Source of the DNA: Apophysomyces variabilis
Taxonomy: Eukaryota; Mucoromycota; Mucoromycetes; Mucorales; Mucoraceae
Length of the DNA stretch: 64,000 bases
Reading direction: 5' to 3'
Assembly: GCA_002749535.1 (NCBI GenBank)
Contig: MZZL01000404.1
Span: forward strand, 467,065 to 531,064
This document shows positions 48,517-60,816 of the stretch, in pieces (the first letter of the stretch is position 1; each line of letters begins with the position of its first letter). The position numbers were made by a program, and so were the translations under genes. The notes beneath the pieces were generated by a model that saw only the letters and a list, made by a program, of their open reading frames with translations, was not told where the DNA came from and did no database searches.

Positions 48517-48999
48517 ATGGATCCACACGGTACACCATACACGCATGACCCGGCCGACCTCCACTTTATGCAGATAGCCATTGACCAGGCAAAACAGTCC
48601 ATACCAGTCGAGAAGGCCTATTGTGTTGGTGCTGTCCTAGTTAAAAATAACACGGCTTTGGCCACAGGCTATTCACGCGAATTGCCCGGGAACACTCATG
48701 CTGAGGAATGTGCCTTGGCCAAATTGATGCACATGGAAGATGCCAAGGATGCCACCATGTATACCACGATGGAACCCTGTTCCATACGATTGTCCGGGAA
48801 TAGACCCTGCACCGATCGTATTATCGAGGCCAATATCCGCAGGGTGGTTCTTGGTGTTCGAGAACCTCCCAATCTCGTCCAATGTGCTGGGATCCAATTA
48901 CTGGAGCAACATGGTATCCAAGTCGCCATTGTCCCCGGTGTGGAAGAGGCCTGCTTGGCACCCAATCAACATATTTTGAGAGAAACACCAGATAAATAA
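48517..48999 (+). CDS. Stand-alone DRAP-type (Rib2-like) pyrimidine deaminase
   Basis: This is a single exon of 160 residues starting at the ATG at 48517. The zinc site of the cytidine-deaminase fold is complete: NTHAEECAL (His and catalytic Glu) and TTMEPCSIRLSGNRPCTDRI (two Cys). VGAVLVKNN, GYSRELPGNTHAE and QIAIVPG-like C-terminal strands match the deaminase domain of yeast Rib2, which deaminates 2,5-diamino-6-ribitylaminopyrimidinone phosphate in riboflavin synthesis. In yeast this domain is fused to an RluA-type pseudouridine synthase. Here the 160 codons have stops on both sides, so the protein is the deaminase alone. Other nucleotide deaminase functions are possible. Confidence 0.82.
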   Translation: MDPHGTPYTHDPADLHFMQIAIDQAKQSIPVEKAYCVGAVLVKNNTALATGYSRELPGNTHAEECALAKLMHMEDAKDATMYTTMEPCSIRLSGNRPCTDRIIEANIRRVVLGVREPPNLVQCAGIQLLEQHGIQVAIVPGVEEACLAPNQHILRETPDK

Positions 49000-49416
49000 A
49001 CCATAAGATAGATTCGTTTTTAATTCCTTTCAATGTTAGTGACACCAATTGTTTTCATTGGACAATGTCCATCTTTCTTATTCCTTGTTTGACCTTCTTT
49101 ATTGTGCAACCGTTTCGTGTATTGTGCTATCAAATGAGCAAAGATCACAAGGAATGCAACGTTATAGAAACATTATGGATTGACAGATAGGGATTGGAGA
49201 ACCCAAAAAAAACATGTAGAGGTTTTTATTTTGTAAATTTTTTAAATGTTGGGAGGAATCATGAAATATGTAAAGGGTACTATATTACAGTTTTTCATAT
49301 ACAAACTCTTCCCCACCCTATAGATTCCTAATAAATGATTCTGGGTGGTTTGTTGTTTCTCAAGAGTAAATTTCGTTGCAGAATGGGTGAAAGGATTAAG
49401 AAAGATGAGGGAGCAT
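49000..49416. other. Convergent intergenic region between the deaminase and P5C dehydrogenase
   Basis: About 420 bases of 3' flanks of the two genes. AATAAATGA at 49330 lies on the strand opposite to the dehydrogenase. No gene is seen. Confidence 0.4.
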
Positions 49417-51339
49417 TTACATCAAGTTGGAGGGGTAGGTGAACTCATCAATGGGGATGAAGTTCTCCTTGATACTGCGCGAGGACACGAAGCGGACCAG
49501 CAAGGGCCAGCTGCCGGCCTTGTCGTTGGTACCAGAGGCACGTCCACCACCGAAGGGCTGTTGACCGACAACTGCACCGGTACACTTGTCGTTGATGTAG
49601 AAGTTACCAGCGGTATGGCGAAGGAGGTTGGCACCATGGACAATGGAGTCACGGTCCTTGGCAAAGAGAGCACCAGTAAGACCGTACTGGGTGGTGTCAC
49701 CGATCAACTTGCAGGTGGCCTCGAATTCAGCATCCTCGTACACATAGATGGTCACGACAGGACCGAAGATTTCGTCAACCATGGTCTTGGTGAACTTGTC
49801 CTTGGTAACGATGATGGTGGGGCTGACATAGTAACCAACGGAGTCGTCGCACTTGCCACCAGCAATGATCTCACAGTCTTTATCAGCAGCAGCATGCTCA
49901 ATGAAACCCTTGATCTTATCGAAGGCGAACTTGTTGATCACAGGACCCATAAAGTTGTCAAAGTCTTGCACGGGACCCTGCTTGATCTTGGCGTGTTCAG
50001 CGACAAGGACGGACTTGAATTCCTCAATTTGGCTCTTGGGGACATAGACACGGCTACAGGCAGAGCACTTTTGACCCTGGTATTCAAAGGCACCACGGAT
50101 AGTCTGAAGAGCAGCATGACGGACACCAGCGCTGTCAAGGCTAGGGTGAAGAAGGTGGTAGTTCTTACCACCGGTCTCACCGACAATACGGGGATAGCTC
50201 TTGTAGTTCTCGATGTTGTTACCGATTTCCTTCCACAACTTACGGAAGACATGGGTAGAACCGGTGAAGTGGAGCGAGGCGAACTCACGGTGCTTGATGG
50301 CAGCACCACAAACTTCCTCAGCAGGGCCAGGAATGAACTGGATCACACCAGCGGGAAGACCAGCCTCCACAAGGAGCTCGTAGACCAAGTAGTTGGAGTA
50401 CACAGCCGAGGGCGAGGGCTTCCACAGGGCAACGTTACCCATCAAGGCAGGGGCACTGGGAAGGTTACCTCCGATGGCGGTGAAGTTGAAGGGCGAAACA
50501 GCCAAGACAAAGCCTTCCAGACCACGGAACTCGGTTCTGTTCCAGTTGCCGGGAGCGTTCTTGGGGGGCTGCTGTTGGTAAATCTCCTCAGCGTACTTGC
50601 AGTTGAAACGCCAGAAGTCACAGAGCTCCGCTGCGGCATCGATCTCCGCCTGCCAGATGTTCTTACCCTGACCAAGCATGGTAGCGGCCATGATCTTGTA
50701 TCTAAAAACCACAAAGAGAAAAAAAAAGAAGCGCACTGTTAATATATCTTGTTCTTTTCCATTTTCCTTTTTATTTTTCTCTTCTCCTCTAGTTACCTGT
50801 ACTTGCTAGACAACAAGTCGGCAGCCTTCAAGAAGACGGCGACACGGTCGTTGAAAGGCAAAGCTTCCCACTTGTCTCTGGCAGCCAAAGCACCCTCAAT
50901 AGCCTTTTGGGTCAAGGCAGCATCGGCTTCGTGATAGTTGCACACAACAGTCTTGTGTTCCGAAGGGTTCAGCTGTTGGGCAATCTTACCAGTGAAGATC
51001 TGCAAGACAAAAAATAAAAGAGGGCACGAATGCATCACCCGATAAGTCCCTCTCCTTCATCCCTTTCATCTTTCTTCTTTTCTTACCTTTTCACCGTTAA
51101 TGACAACGGGCACTTCGACAGCACCCTGAGCACGCATTTCATCGAGGGCGGCCTGAAGCTTCTGTCTTTCGACCGAGCCAGGAGCATACGATTTCTAAAA
51201 CAAAATAGCCAAGGTTTAAGATAAGCGGATGAACCAAAGGTAATCGTTGACTTTTTGTTTTATTATTTACCATAGGCTCATTCTCAATGGTGGGCAACTT
51301 GAAGTGAGCGAGGGTGGGGGTACTAAGAGCACTGGCCAT
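49417..51339 (-). CDS. PUT2: Delta-1-pyrroline-5-carboxylate dehydrogenase (mitochondrial, ALDH4 family)
   Basis: Exons are 51339-51271, 51194-51087, 50999-50797 and 50701-49417, giving 554 residues, the usual length of the family. The catalytic cysteine is in QGQKCSACSRVYVP and the general-base glutamate in RIVGETGGKNYH. The cofactor region includes SPFNFTAIGGNLPSAPALMG and FTGSTHVFRKLW. The C-terminus has FGGGRASGTNDKAG and SIKENFIP. The enzyme oxidises glutamate semialdehyde/P5C to glutamate in mitochondrial proline catabolism, using NAD+. The codon use is strongly biased, which creates a long mirror frame on the plus strand (49345-50742). High expression is inferred from this bias and a TATA box upstream. 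No proline oxidase gene lies beside it. Confidence 0.95.
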
Positions 51340-51388
51340 GGTAGGATGAAGAAAACAAGAAGATGAGCATTATCTCCAGGTTACTGGC

Positions 51389-51396
51389 TATTTATA
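51389..51396 (-). promoter_or_regulatory. TATA box of P5C dehydrogenase
   Basis: TATAAATA on the minus strand lies 50 bases upstream of the start codon. Sequence and position only. Confidence 0.5.
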
Positions 51397-52082
51397 TTTT
51401 TTCCCTTTTCTTCCCAACTGCGGAACGATCTTGAACGAATGGGGAACGGAGGACGTCGGCTGTCAAAATTTTAGGCACTAATTTTCCCACGCCGTCCCAA
51501 GTGACTTTCATATTAGGAGCCAATGAGATCAAAGTGTTAAGATGACCCACACACCGCTCAAAGAAAAATCTTATCGTCGCATGGTGAACTTTTTTAAAGT
51601 TCATGTGAACCTTAATACCATGACCGATTTTCTCCGAATGCAAAAGGGGAGAAACACCATAGACTACATCCCAATGCAGAAAAATCATGAAGAAAAAGAA
51701 TAAGTGCAAAAAACTTGCATTGGGTTATAGTTATTTAAGGTTAGTGAAAGGTAGAATTTTTCTGTATAGGAAAAACAAAAGAGTAGAGAAAAAACTTTCT
51801 GCATTTGGACATCAGAAAGGGAAGAGGAGAGAGAGAGAGAGGGCGGAGGGAGGTGTGTATAGCGTTCTCCGGCAGAAGGGAACACCTATCAGATTGTCTG
51901 CCTTTCCCCCACTCTTTAAAAATTTGGCAATTTCCGGGAAATCCATTTGGAGCTAGGTCAGTCAACGGGAGACGATACGTTTCCATATAAGGTTTAGTGG
52001 CCGTCTTTATCAAATTCTGGCTAAAGATGATCAGATTCAATAAAATGCTCTTTGTATGTTTGGGTTCATTTGAAAACGCATT
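51397..52082. other. Intergenic, between P5C dehydrogenase promoter and ATG9 tail
   Basis: A minus frame of 98 codons from an ATG at 51688 to 51392 (MIFLHWDVVYGVSPLLHSEK) overlaps the P5C dehydrogenase promoter. It lacks family resemblance and I leave it uncalled. Nothing else was recognised. Confidence 0.4.
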
Positions 52083-54974
52083 CTACATAGGTGGGTTGTT
52101 ATTCAAATCATAGAACTGGTTTAACAGTCCAATCATTCTCGGTCTTCCTCCCCGCTCTTCCTCATCATCTTCATGATTCTCTGCTTCCTCTACAGTCGGC
52201 CGAAATGACGGCCGCTCAAATGAGTCATCAAGCTCATACGACCCGCGCATTCCAGGTACACCATATTGGTTTAATTGCATCGGAGATCCAGGTTGAGAAC
52301 GCTCAATTGTAGGTGCTGTCATCGGTCGAGGCGTGAAATGACTTCGTTGAAACGCAGGTGTACGATCTTCCCTCTCAGATCCTTCTTCTTCTATGGATCT
52401 CGAATCTTCTTCCTCTTCTTCTACCGCGGATCGTTTCTTTCGTCGATGTTGAAACTGCTCCAATCGATTCAAGTACACGGACCCTGCAACATCGTCGGGT
52501 TGCCAGTTTGGATTATTGGCCTAAAAGAAAACACAGATCTAATCAGCGTTTTCTATCTTTCGATCCCTTTCGGGTGCTTACCTTGAAATTTAGGAAGCTC
52601 TTTTCCATCTTGCCTTCTTTACTCAGATAATACTCATCGTCCACCTCGCCTGGTGCCCCATACTTGATATTACCGTGTCGCACGAAATCAAACTGAGCAA
52701 AGCTACAAACATATCCTAACCCATCGACATGCACCGTAAACTCTCGGAAAAAGTCCACGATCTGCTCAGCTGATTTTGGCAAAGAAAACCATAAAACGAG
52801 CGGAGTGAAAATCACACTAAGCAACTCTTGCATAAACAGCGAAATTTTGTAATCAAACAGCTGGCAAAACTGAGCTCGCACCTGTTTTTTTTTCGTTTTG
52901 TGAAGAGAATAACAAATAATAAAAATTTGGAGTGAGTGAAAATGTGGTAGTCTCCAGGCTAATATCAGACAAACCTCGTCCGTATGCAGCTTACCACGCC
53001 ATTCATACGGTAGATAATGCGTGTGCTCCACCACCTCTTTTAACAATGCCTCAGGTTCAAACACCAAATGTTCATCCGGGATCATTCCGCGACTGACGGC
53101 AAAGGCAGTACCAAACAATCCTAGATAGAAAAGCACGCTACCATTAGGTGTAATTTGAAGGTTGACAAGAGCTTCCGAATCATATAAGGATAACAGAGCC
53201 AAGACACCAGCAAACGATCCTGTGACAAACGCCACAAACCTAAATGGGAGGTTTTTTACCCCCACGTGTCAGATGGAAACAATTTTGCTTGACTACTACT
53301 TTTCCACTTGTTTATCTTACCTAGCCAACAAAGCCGTTTTCTCTTTCGGAAACTGATCAATATACTTGTTGGCAGGGGCATAACTGAGACTGATTCGGGT
53401 CTGGAAATCATGCGGGAGCTCATTGAATTCGCGGAACTTCCATTTTGCAAAGGTAGAATAAGCTCTCGACCCTATTTCACTTGGATTTTTGTGATATTCC
53501 TGAAATTAAAATATAAGGAAATGGGACTAAGATTCCATCCCTTTCACTTGCCTCGAAATAGCGGAAGAAGAAAAACACAATTAAATAGCCAAGTATAAAT
53601 GGTGCAAGGATCAAATTTAACGTTCCCATAAAGATAAACCGACGACGGATCCTGTTTAATCAAAAGAAACGTGCTTTAGTCCATTCCTTCATTTAAAGGT
53701 TTTGTTTTGCTTCGTTCTTTTTGCTTTTACCCTGCCACTAGAAGTGATCGATTTTTTTCTTTCAGGAATCGTTTCCGTACTTGACCACGTCGATCAAATA
53801 CGTAAGAAAGAACGCAGAATGATAGATTCCACTCGAGATCTCTGGTGAATATATGCTTGTTTCGTAAATATGGTAGCGGTATAGTGATATCCAGAATGTC
53901 TTTGTTGAATAATGCAATTAAATAGTTCTCATGTCGCATGATTCGGTTGGCCACATCATGTTCGTTTATTCGTAAGACATTCGTTCCTGCGGTTGGATTG
54001 GCTTCGCGAATAGAAATAATACGTTCTAATACTTCTTGCCAGGATATCGTCTGCATATCTTCCTACAAGTTATATTTCCCCGAATAGATACATACATCGT
54101 TAATTTCGTTTCCAAAGGAAAAAAAAGCAGAGGTTCGCTTACATCGGGAATATTCAATAAATACTTGTAGAAATCGTGCATTTGTCTTAAAACGGTAATA
54201 TCCACTACGAACCGTATCACTTGCCAAGCCCACCACGCAATAAAGATTGTCAGAAAGAGTGTTGTGGTGACAGATAGCCTAACCGAGACAATTAGGCGTG
54301 TCCTTTTCGTAACCGACTGTACCTAGAGAGACAATGCGGTATCACCACTTCATGTAAAGTGTGCCGTCGTGGAATCTCAGAGTAATTTACACAACCGATT
54401 AAAAAGGTAGAGAAGACAATGACAAAGGTCAACGTCCTTTTTTTAAGAAAAAGAAAATGAATGAATTAAATGAAAGCAAATGAAAAACAAGGTGATATGA
54501 TAAGCAAAAAGTAAGTACTTACAGTAAGTTGAGAAATCGTGCCAGCAAGATACAGAATATGCCTTTGCCTTTGTAATAAGCATAGACTCGTTGAAAGAAA
54601 TCATCCATGTCGTCCACGTTAGCCCACCTCCATAAGGACCGGTCAAAGTTTGACATGTTGTCTATGGTGGACGGGGCCTGTTGCTCTTGGTTGATTCTTA
54701 CTCTTCGGGCCAGGCCAGTGAGTGGTTGTGGTTGTGGTTGTTCAATCATAAGCGAAGCGGGTGCTTCTAAGTCTGATTCGTCCGTTCCGTCATGGTCTTC
54801 CTGCGGATGGTCGGTGTGCGACAATGGACGGTAAGCATGGCGCAGGAATAGAGGGCGCGGAGTTGATCCTGCTGCGGATCCGTGAGGTCGATTTCGTGGT
54901 GGAGGTGAGGAAACATGGTTGAGAGAAAGGTCCTCGTCGGATGACTGTGAATGTAATAACCGTGAACTTGCCAT
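52083..54974 (-). CDS. ATG9: Autophagy lipid scramblase Atg9
   Basis: Exons are 54974-54523, 54436-54323, 54278-54143, 54062-53731, 53651-53552, 53499-53321, 53239-52975, 52881-52582 and 52520-52083, giving 771 residues with every phase consistent. The signature core is present: [71 protein letters not shown] and [20 protein letters not shown]. The N-terminal 100 residues and the tail are disordered and acidic. Atg9 vesicles seed the phagophore and Atg9 scrambles lipids there. Intron 5 needs a GC donor (GAG|GCAAGT). An ATG38-like gene lies 7 kb downstream. Confidence 0.95.
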
Positions 54975-55814
54975 GGCAGATTTATATAATAGAGGTTATT
55001 CAAAGAGAAAAACAAAAAAAAGGGCAATAGGGATAAGAAAGAGAGAAGCGAATCAAAATGCCCGACATCCATGCAGCCGAGACTCACATGGACAGTCACG
55101 ACCCTTGTCTGCGGACGACCTTGGATTCATTCATCTGTTGAGCCTTTTATTTCTAGCCAGGACAGCAACCAAAGACGACCACACGATAAGAGGGGAATCG
55201 TGCATTAATCTATTTGTATATGCGGTACCATAACTCAACAAGTTGTGCTCGTTTTACAAAGAGAAGCCATTGACTGATAAGGAGCCAGACATCGACAGAA
55301 TGACAGAGGCGTTATCACATGTCAGACAGTTACAGGTCAGCCCGAAAAAAAAAAGTTGTCAATTCCAGGAACTGGAAGAATGGGTACTACTAGGTTTCCT
55401 ATTTACTATATTTACTGGTGATTAACGAATTAATGTATCATTGATACTGAATGAATCGGATTATGGGAACAAAGGCACTAGCAACCTGGTTATCGAAAGG
55501 TTCTATAGAGACCATGACCATTTTATATAGAAATCTGGAAATGGTACAGTATGTAGCCATGATGTGATATGATTGATACCTCACTGAATTTCATGGTTAT
55601 ACAGATCTATGTTCATAAGTTAAGCACACCATCATTCTCATAAACCGCTTTATCTTTCAGAGCAAATGCTCTGTCAACACCAACAGACCAAGTAGTCTCT
55701 GCTTTTTGGGTTCAAAAACCAAGAGCACAAATGACCCTGAGCCTGGTTTTACTTTTTTAATGACGTGTTATGATAATTGCATGCAGCTTTTTTATTTTGG
55801 TCAATGATGTTATC
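54975..55814. other. Intergenic, promoter of ATG9 and 3' flank of the methyltransferase
   Basis: About 840 bases without recognised genes or repeats. Short frames here (for example at 55243 plus) lack coding character. Confidence 0.45.
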
Positions 55815-57623
55815 CTATTCTTCAAAACCTTGCGCGAATTTGTAGATATCATAGGCATTTTCCTTATGCTGTTCGACCTCGTCATCATCCACAGGAGAAA
55901 GACTTTGCAAGCCTTTGGAGTCCCTGGCAATGGTACTGCGGACGATGTCATCATACTCATTCAGATGAGATTGGTCAAGGTCTATTAACGGTTTCCTGGC
56001 CCAACACATGTAATAATTATAGTAGGATCGATATTTCCCGGCCTCCAGTAGGATCTGCTTTACTTTCCGGTCGAACTCTTCACTGGAGATGTGATGAATC
56101 GCCATGAATTTGTGTTTATGGAGATGAAACGTCATTTCGATCGTATGATTCACCATATCAGCAATTTCACCTGTCCAGCACATGCCAACACCGATGGAAA
56201 CCACCTGGTGGTGAATATCACTCATTTCACCCAGATTCTTCAGATACTCGCATAAATGCCGACACCACAAGACATCGATGTTATACAGAGCCTTCATACC
56301 AGCCGCAACTAAGAAAAGATAAAGAGAAAGATAATAATAAAAAAAAGAATAAAATAAAAAACCCAGTTAAAAGGGTTATTTCTTCTTCTTTTCGGATTAT
56401 CCAAGGAAGGGGTATGTGAAACAGAAAGGTTGTGATTGTCTTACGTGGTTCCTGAAACGCTTGGGTAATCGGCCCGGGATTTCGCATCAGAGGTTCTGCC
56501 TCACGAAACTCAACATAACCCCCAGGCTTGAGGACGCGTTTGATAGACTTGATAATGGTCTAGAAAGACAACAAAAAAATACGAATATGAATATATCAAA
56601 GTATATATGCACCCATCTCATTTCACCCGTATCTCTCTCTCTCTTTTTTTTTTCCTTCTTCTTTGTGTCGTTTGCGTTACCCAAAAGGTATAAAATGGAA
56701 ACAAGGTTTGAAAACTTACAGCCCAGTCAGCTTCTGAAAAGCAAAAGTAAACTAATTGCATATGGATATAATCAAAATAGAGATCGGGATAGGGTAATCG
56801 TTCGAGAATATTTCCGCAGGTAAATACAGCATTGGGCGGTTTGATCGTGGTAGGAAACAGAGGATGGAGGTCGATACCATGGATCTGAGCATCAGGGAAT
56901 TCGGTGGCCATCTCCAAGACCCAAGTACCCGAACCACAGGCAATGTCGAGCACTCGGGACGGCACTGGCCGACGGACCCAAGTGGTACGTAGAGAAGAGG
57001 ATTGGGTAGAATCGGAGGTCGCCGTAGACGCACGCGAGGTGGGCCAAGAGTTTCGGTTCGTGGAAGCAGAATCCCACGAAACGGAGGTTGAACGTGATAG
57101 AAGATCTCGTACAGGGGCCGAAAAGTTATCACCAAAGCAATGTTTGATCATGAAATGCTATTTTTTTTGGTGATGGATTGAAATAAAAGGGCCAAGATGA
57201 GTTCCATTTTCCCGTTTTCGCGCAGAGACATACCGTTTGCATCTGGAAATCATGCAGTTCCGCTTCATTTTCCATAGAGAAATGATGAGGCGGCAGACCT
57301 TCTACTAAACTGGATGGACCATCGATACTTTGAGGTCGTTTAAGCATTTTTCGTACTTTATCCATTACACGCCGGGATTTTCTTATATCTTCCGTTGGCC
57401 AACTCTGAGACGTCTCTGCCGATACTGGGGACACTACCTTGCTATCATGGGAAGAATGTCGATGTTGATGTTGATTTTCATGTTGTTGTTGCTGTTGTTC
57501 TTCTACTTCTGTTTCTTCTTCTTGTTCTTCTTCTTCTTCTCCTTGTCGTTTTTGTCGCTGGCGTATCTTTTCACCCGACAGATGATTAACAGACCCATTT
57601 CTATAAGAAAATGTATTTCCCAT
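55815..57623 (-). CDS. SAM-dependent methyltransferase (LaeA/Methyltransf_25-like)
   Basis: Exons are 57623-57234, 57157-56720, 56559-56445 and 56308-55815, giving 478 residues. The N-terminal 100 residues are disordered, with E-, Q- and H-rich runs. The Rossmann methyltransferase domain starts near residue 190: VLDIACGSGTWVLEMATEFP (motif I), HGIDLHP (acidic residue at the end of strand 2), ILERLPYPDLYFDYIHMQLV and RVLKPGGYVEFREAEPL (post-motif III). The C-terminal part is helical. The substrate is unknown; such proteins are numerous in Mucoromycota, and some regulate secondary metabolism in other fungi. It is divergent from trehalose phosphorylase, with 274 bases between start codons. Confidence 0.85.
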
Positions 57624-57897
57624 CTAGTAAAAGCATAATAGGTTGGATAAAGTAAAGAGGAAGAAAGAGAAAGAGAAATAACAGGTGATATGAAATGAAA
57701 CTGCATATATAAGTGACGGAACGGGAAAACACCTTCCAAGGCTAAGCTTTTCCGGACAAAATTCATGCAAAACCCTTTCTTATTGCGGAGATCGAATGAT
57801 AAAATCGCTATTTTGAGCTGGGTGCCTTAAGAGGTTTTGTGTCTTTTCGTACTTTCTCTTCCCTCTACCCCTCTTTTCGCTTCAGTCCGTCTCACTT
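57624..57897. promoter_or_regulatory. Divergent promoter between methyltransferase and trehalose phosphorylase
   Basis: 274 bases separate the two start codons. A CT-rich leader (TTCTCTTCCCTCTACC) precedes the trehalose phosphorylase ATG. Shared regulation is possible but unproven. Confidence 0.45.
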
Positions 57898-60465
57898 ATG
57901 CCTCCAGAAGATATACCATTACAAGCAACAGCAAGATGCTTTGGATCGAAGCACGTCTTGGTACCAGTCTATCTCGGGCTGGATGTGGAAATGAGAGAAT
58001 ATACTTCTCATTATGCTATTTCTATTCATGATGGGTCTTACACGACGGATTATTACAGTGGTGAATTACTTCAGCATGAAAAGTGTTCATCAAAAATCGA
58101 GTGTATGCATGAAGCACTCGAAGAACTTAAAAACGTTGTCCATCTATTTGCAACAACCCAACATTACAAGGTGCAAGTCGTGTCTTTCTCTAATCTCATG
58201 GACCACGTGGATAATGCTGAACACCATCGACGATCCATTATGAGCGCCTTTTGGAAAGAGTTTGATGCTATTCCCTTCCGAGTATCTACACATGGAGAAT
58301 CATCTGATGAACGTGCTAGTGCTGCTGTACGAAAAGCAGTGATGTGGTATGTCCTCTCTGTCCGCCCCAATCTTATATCGTCCTTTCTTTTAATTCGATG
58401 TTTCAAATCGATCGCGCGTTAATTAAAAAAATTAGGTTAAGTCCACAATACCCTGGCAACTTGCCTAGAATCTCTGTTGGTTTCCGTCACGAGGTAAGAA
58501 GTAACAGATAAGCTATAGAGTAAAGACAAGCCTTGTGATCCTGACATCAACTTGTATTTGCGACTTTTCTTTTCCCTGAACCTTAGGTGGAAGGTTCGTA
58601 TGGATAGCTTGTCACGAGTTACTGGATGTTCTAAAAAAATTTCCTTTTCTAGTGGACTTTGACCATCAGATACATCTTGTCGATTTGGAAGATTACGCGG
58701 AAAGTGTCTGTGTAGAAACCTGGCGAATCTGGGAAGAAGTGTCGCAGACTTTTAAGCAACGCCAACTCAGAGTTTCATATTTTAATTCAACCCCTCAGGG
58801 TGGTGGTGGTAATGTATTGGATGGCTGTCAATAACCACTGAAACCTAAAGAAACAATCTCCCAGTGGCGCTTATGCGACATGCACTGATACGTTTTCTTG
58901 GCCTTAGCAATATCGACGTTCATTGTATGAGCTTCCAACTGCAATTAAATGATAGCTAATGGCAAGGAATTTTTGTGCAGGGTATGTGGCGAGACCTAAA
59001 CCAGAGGTGTTTGATATTACCAAACGAAAATTCCATAACGTCCTTCAAGGAGTGGCACCACCCGGTACACGACTAACAGAAGAAGAGAAACAGATATTTC
59101 TTGATTGGTCCCGAGAAAATGTCACTCGATTTTGGCTACAGTCTAAAGGACCTATTCTGAATTCAGACGTGATTGTCATTGACGATCCTCAGCGTAAGCC
59201 GGGAAAGGAAGAAGGAATCGACTTTTTCATGCTGATATCATCCTGATTAACTTTTAGTGGTTGGCGTTATTCCTTATATTAAGAAATATGCACCCAATGT
59301 ACGTATCATTTTTCGGTCACATATCGAGATACGTGCCGACTTGATCCGTAATGATCCTGATGGACCTCAGGCAGCGACATGGGAGTAAGTTACAGTAACA
59401 AGAAACTGGATTTTTCCACTTTTTGCCTCCAACGCTCAATCTTTTTATTGCACTAGGTTTCTATGGTCGTTTATCCAACATGTTGATCTATTTATCTCTC
59501 ATCCAATGGAAAATTTCATTCCAGATGTTGTTCCTCGTCGAAACGTTGTCTTACTACCGGCTACGACCGATCCATTGGATGGACTAAATAAAGAGTTAAA
59601 TGACCGATGCATGTGGTACTATCGATCGGTGTTTAATAGAATCTGTATCGATCAAGGTACTCAGGAAGTGGACTGGAATCGACCCTATATTGTTCAAGTG
59701 GCTCGATTTGATCCTTCCAAAGGTGAGTCCCCAATGGACAAAACAGTTTTAGGATAAGAGATGAACAAATTCTTCTTACTTTTTGAAGGGATTCCTGACG
59801 TACTTGAATCTTATCGTCGCTTACGAGAAAGGCTTGCCGAGGAAAACTGGAAAAAACAGGAGATTCCCCAATTAGTGATATGTGGTCATGGAAGTATCGA
59901 TGATCCAGACGGCACAGTGATCTATGAACAGACACACCATACCATCAATCAGAGCATGTTTTCGGAAATTGCTTCGGATATCACTGTGGCCCGTTTGCCA
60001 AACTCAGATCAGTTGCTCAACATGATCATGCGTGGAGCCTATGTTGCCCTCCAGCTATCTTACCGTGAAGGCTTTGAGGTCAAGGTCACGGAGGCTTTAG
60101 TCAAAGGCGTTCCTGTGGTCGCTTACGCCGCCGGCGGCATTCCGCTTCAGATTGAGGATGGTGTGAACGGAGTGATTATCCCCATCGGCAAGATTCAGGT
60201 CGTGACGGACACCCTGTATGAATTATTGAACAACAAGCCTCTTTACAGCAGCATGTGCAATGCGGCAAGCTCAACTGTTTCAGAAGAGTACTTTACCGTG
60301 TGGAATGCTATCTCCTGGTTGCACCTTTGTGTTGAACTCACAAACATGCCTGGGGAGAGCTTAGGCCTGCTTGACGAGGATCCAACATACCGGCGTAATT
60401 GTGAGATAGGCAATGCATGCAAAGTCTCGGATCTTTGGAAAGAAAAATACGGTTATCAACCTTAG
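57898..60465 (+). CDS. Retaining alpha,alpha-trehalose phosphorylase/synthase (GT4, CCG-9 type)
   Basis: Exons are 57898-58346, 58436-58493, 58587-58593, 58653-58808, 58865-58924, 58981-59193, 59258-59384, 59457-59722 and 59789-60465, giving 670 residues. The third exon is only 7 nt long. The sequence includes VYLGLDVEMREYTSHYAISI, HLVDLEDYAESV, STPQGGGVALMRHALIRF, HWYVARPKPEVFDITKRKFH, IFRSHIEIRADLI, RPYIVQVARFDPSKGIPDVL and SYREGFEVKVTEALVKGVPV. This is the GT4 trehalose phosphorylase known from basidiomycetes and the clock-controlled CCG-9 protein. It interconverts trehalose plus phosphate with glucose 1-phosphate plus glucose in the cytosol. The phosphate/glucosyl site is in the SYREGFEVKVTEA segment. 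Confidence 0.92.
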
Positions 60466-60816
60466 TCTCAATTGCAAGAAAGTTGGAGAAGCTGCACCGA
60501 GAAAAAGGACTATAAAGAAAGTGGCTCCTGTCATTTTCTGACATTTCACGCACGCAATGTCCTTTGTTTATATTTCTTTATCGACAATAGAAATGTCACT
60601 TAATGATTATTCGATGCTTAATTTCTCTGGCCAATACGTACAGTGGAATACCTATCCATCTGCCACAGATGTTGAGATCGAGGTACTATAGTTTCAAAAA
60701 TGCGAAACCGAAAAGACTTCAAGGTTTAAAGGAATTCCATAAAAGAGGATAAAGTAGAGAACAGCTTTTGTTTTGTATATACAATTTAATTCTTTTTATC
60801 TATGTTTCTGCTGTTG
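60466..60816. other. Convergent intergenic region
   Basis: About 350 bases between trehalose phosphorylase and the GCR1_C-like fragment. Nothing was recognised. Confidence 0.45.

Noticed and set aside
48356..48538. 60-codon minus frame overlapping the deaminase start
   Set aside because: Basic low-complexity protein overlapping a well-supported gene on the other strand; most likely chance.
49345..50742. A 465-codon plus-strand frame opposite P5C dehydrogenase
   Set aside because: It mirrors the strongly codon-biased dehydrogenase exon; its protein is Val/Gly/Thr/Asp-rich without domains, the usual shadow of a biased gene.
51392..51688. 98-codon minus frame in the P5C dehydrogenase promoter
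   Set aside because: It overlaps the TATA box and leader, has no family resemblance and ends in a low-complexity basic stretch.
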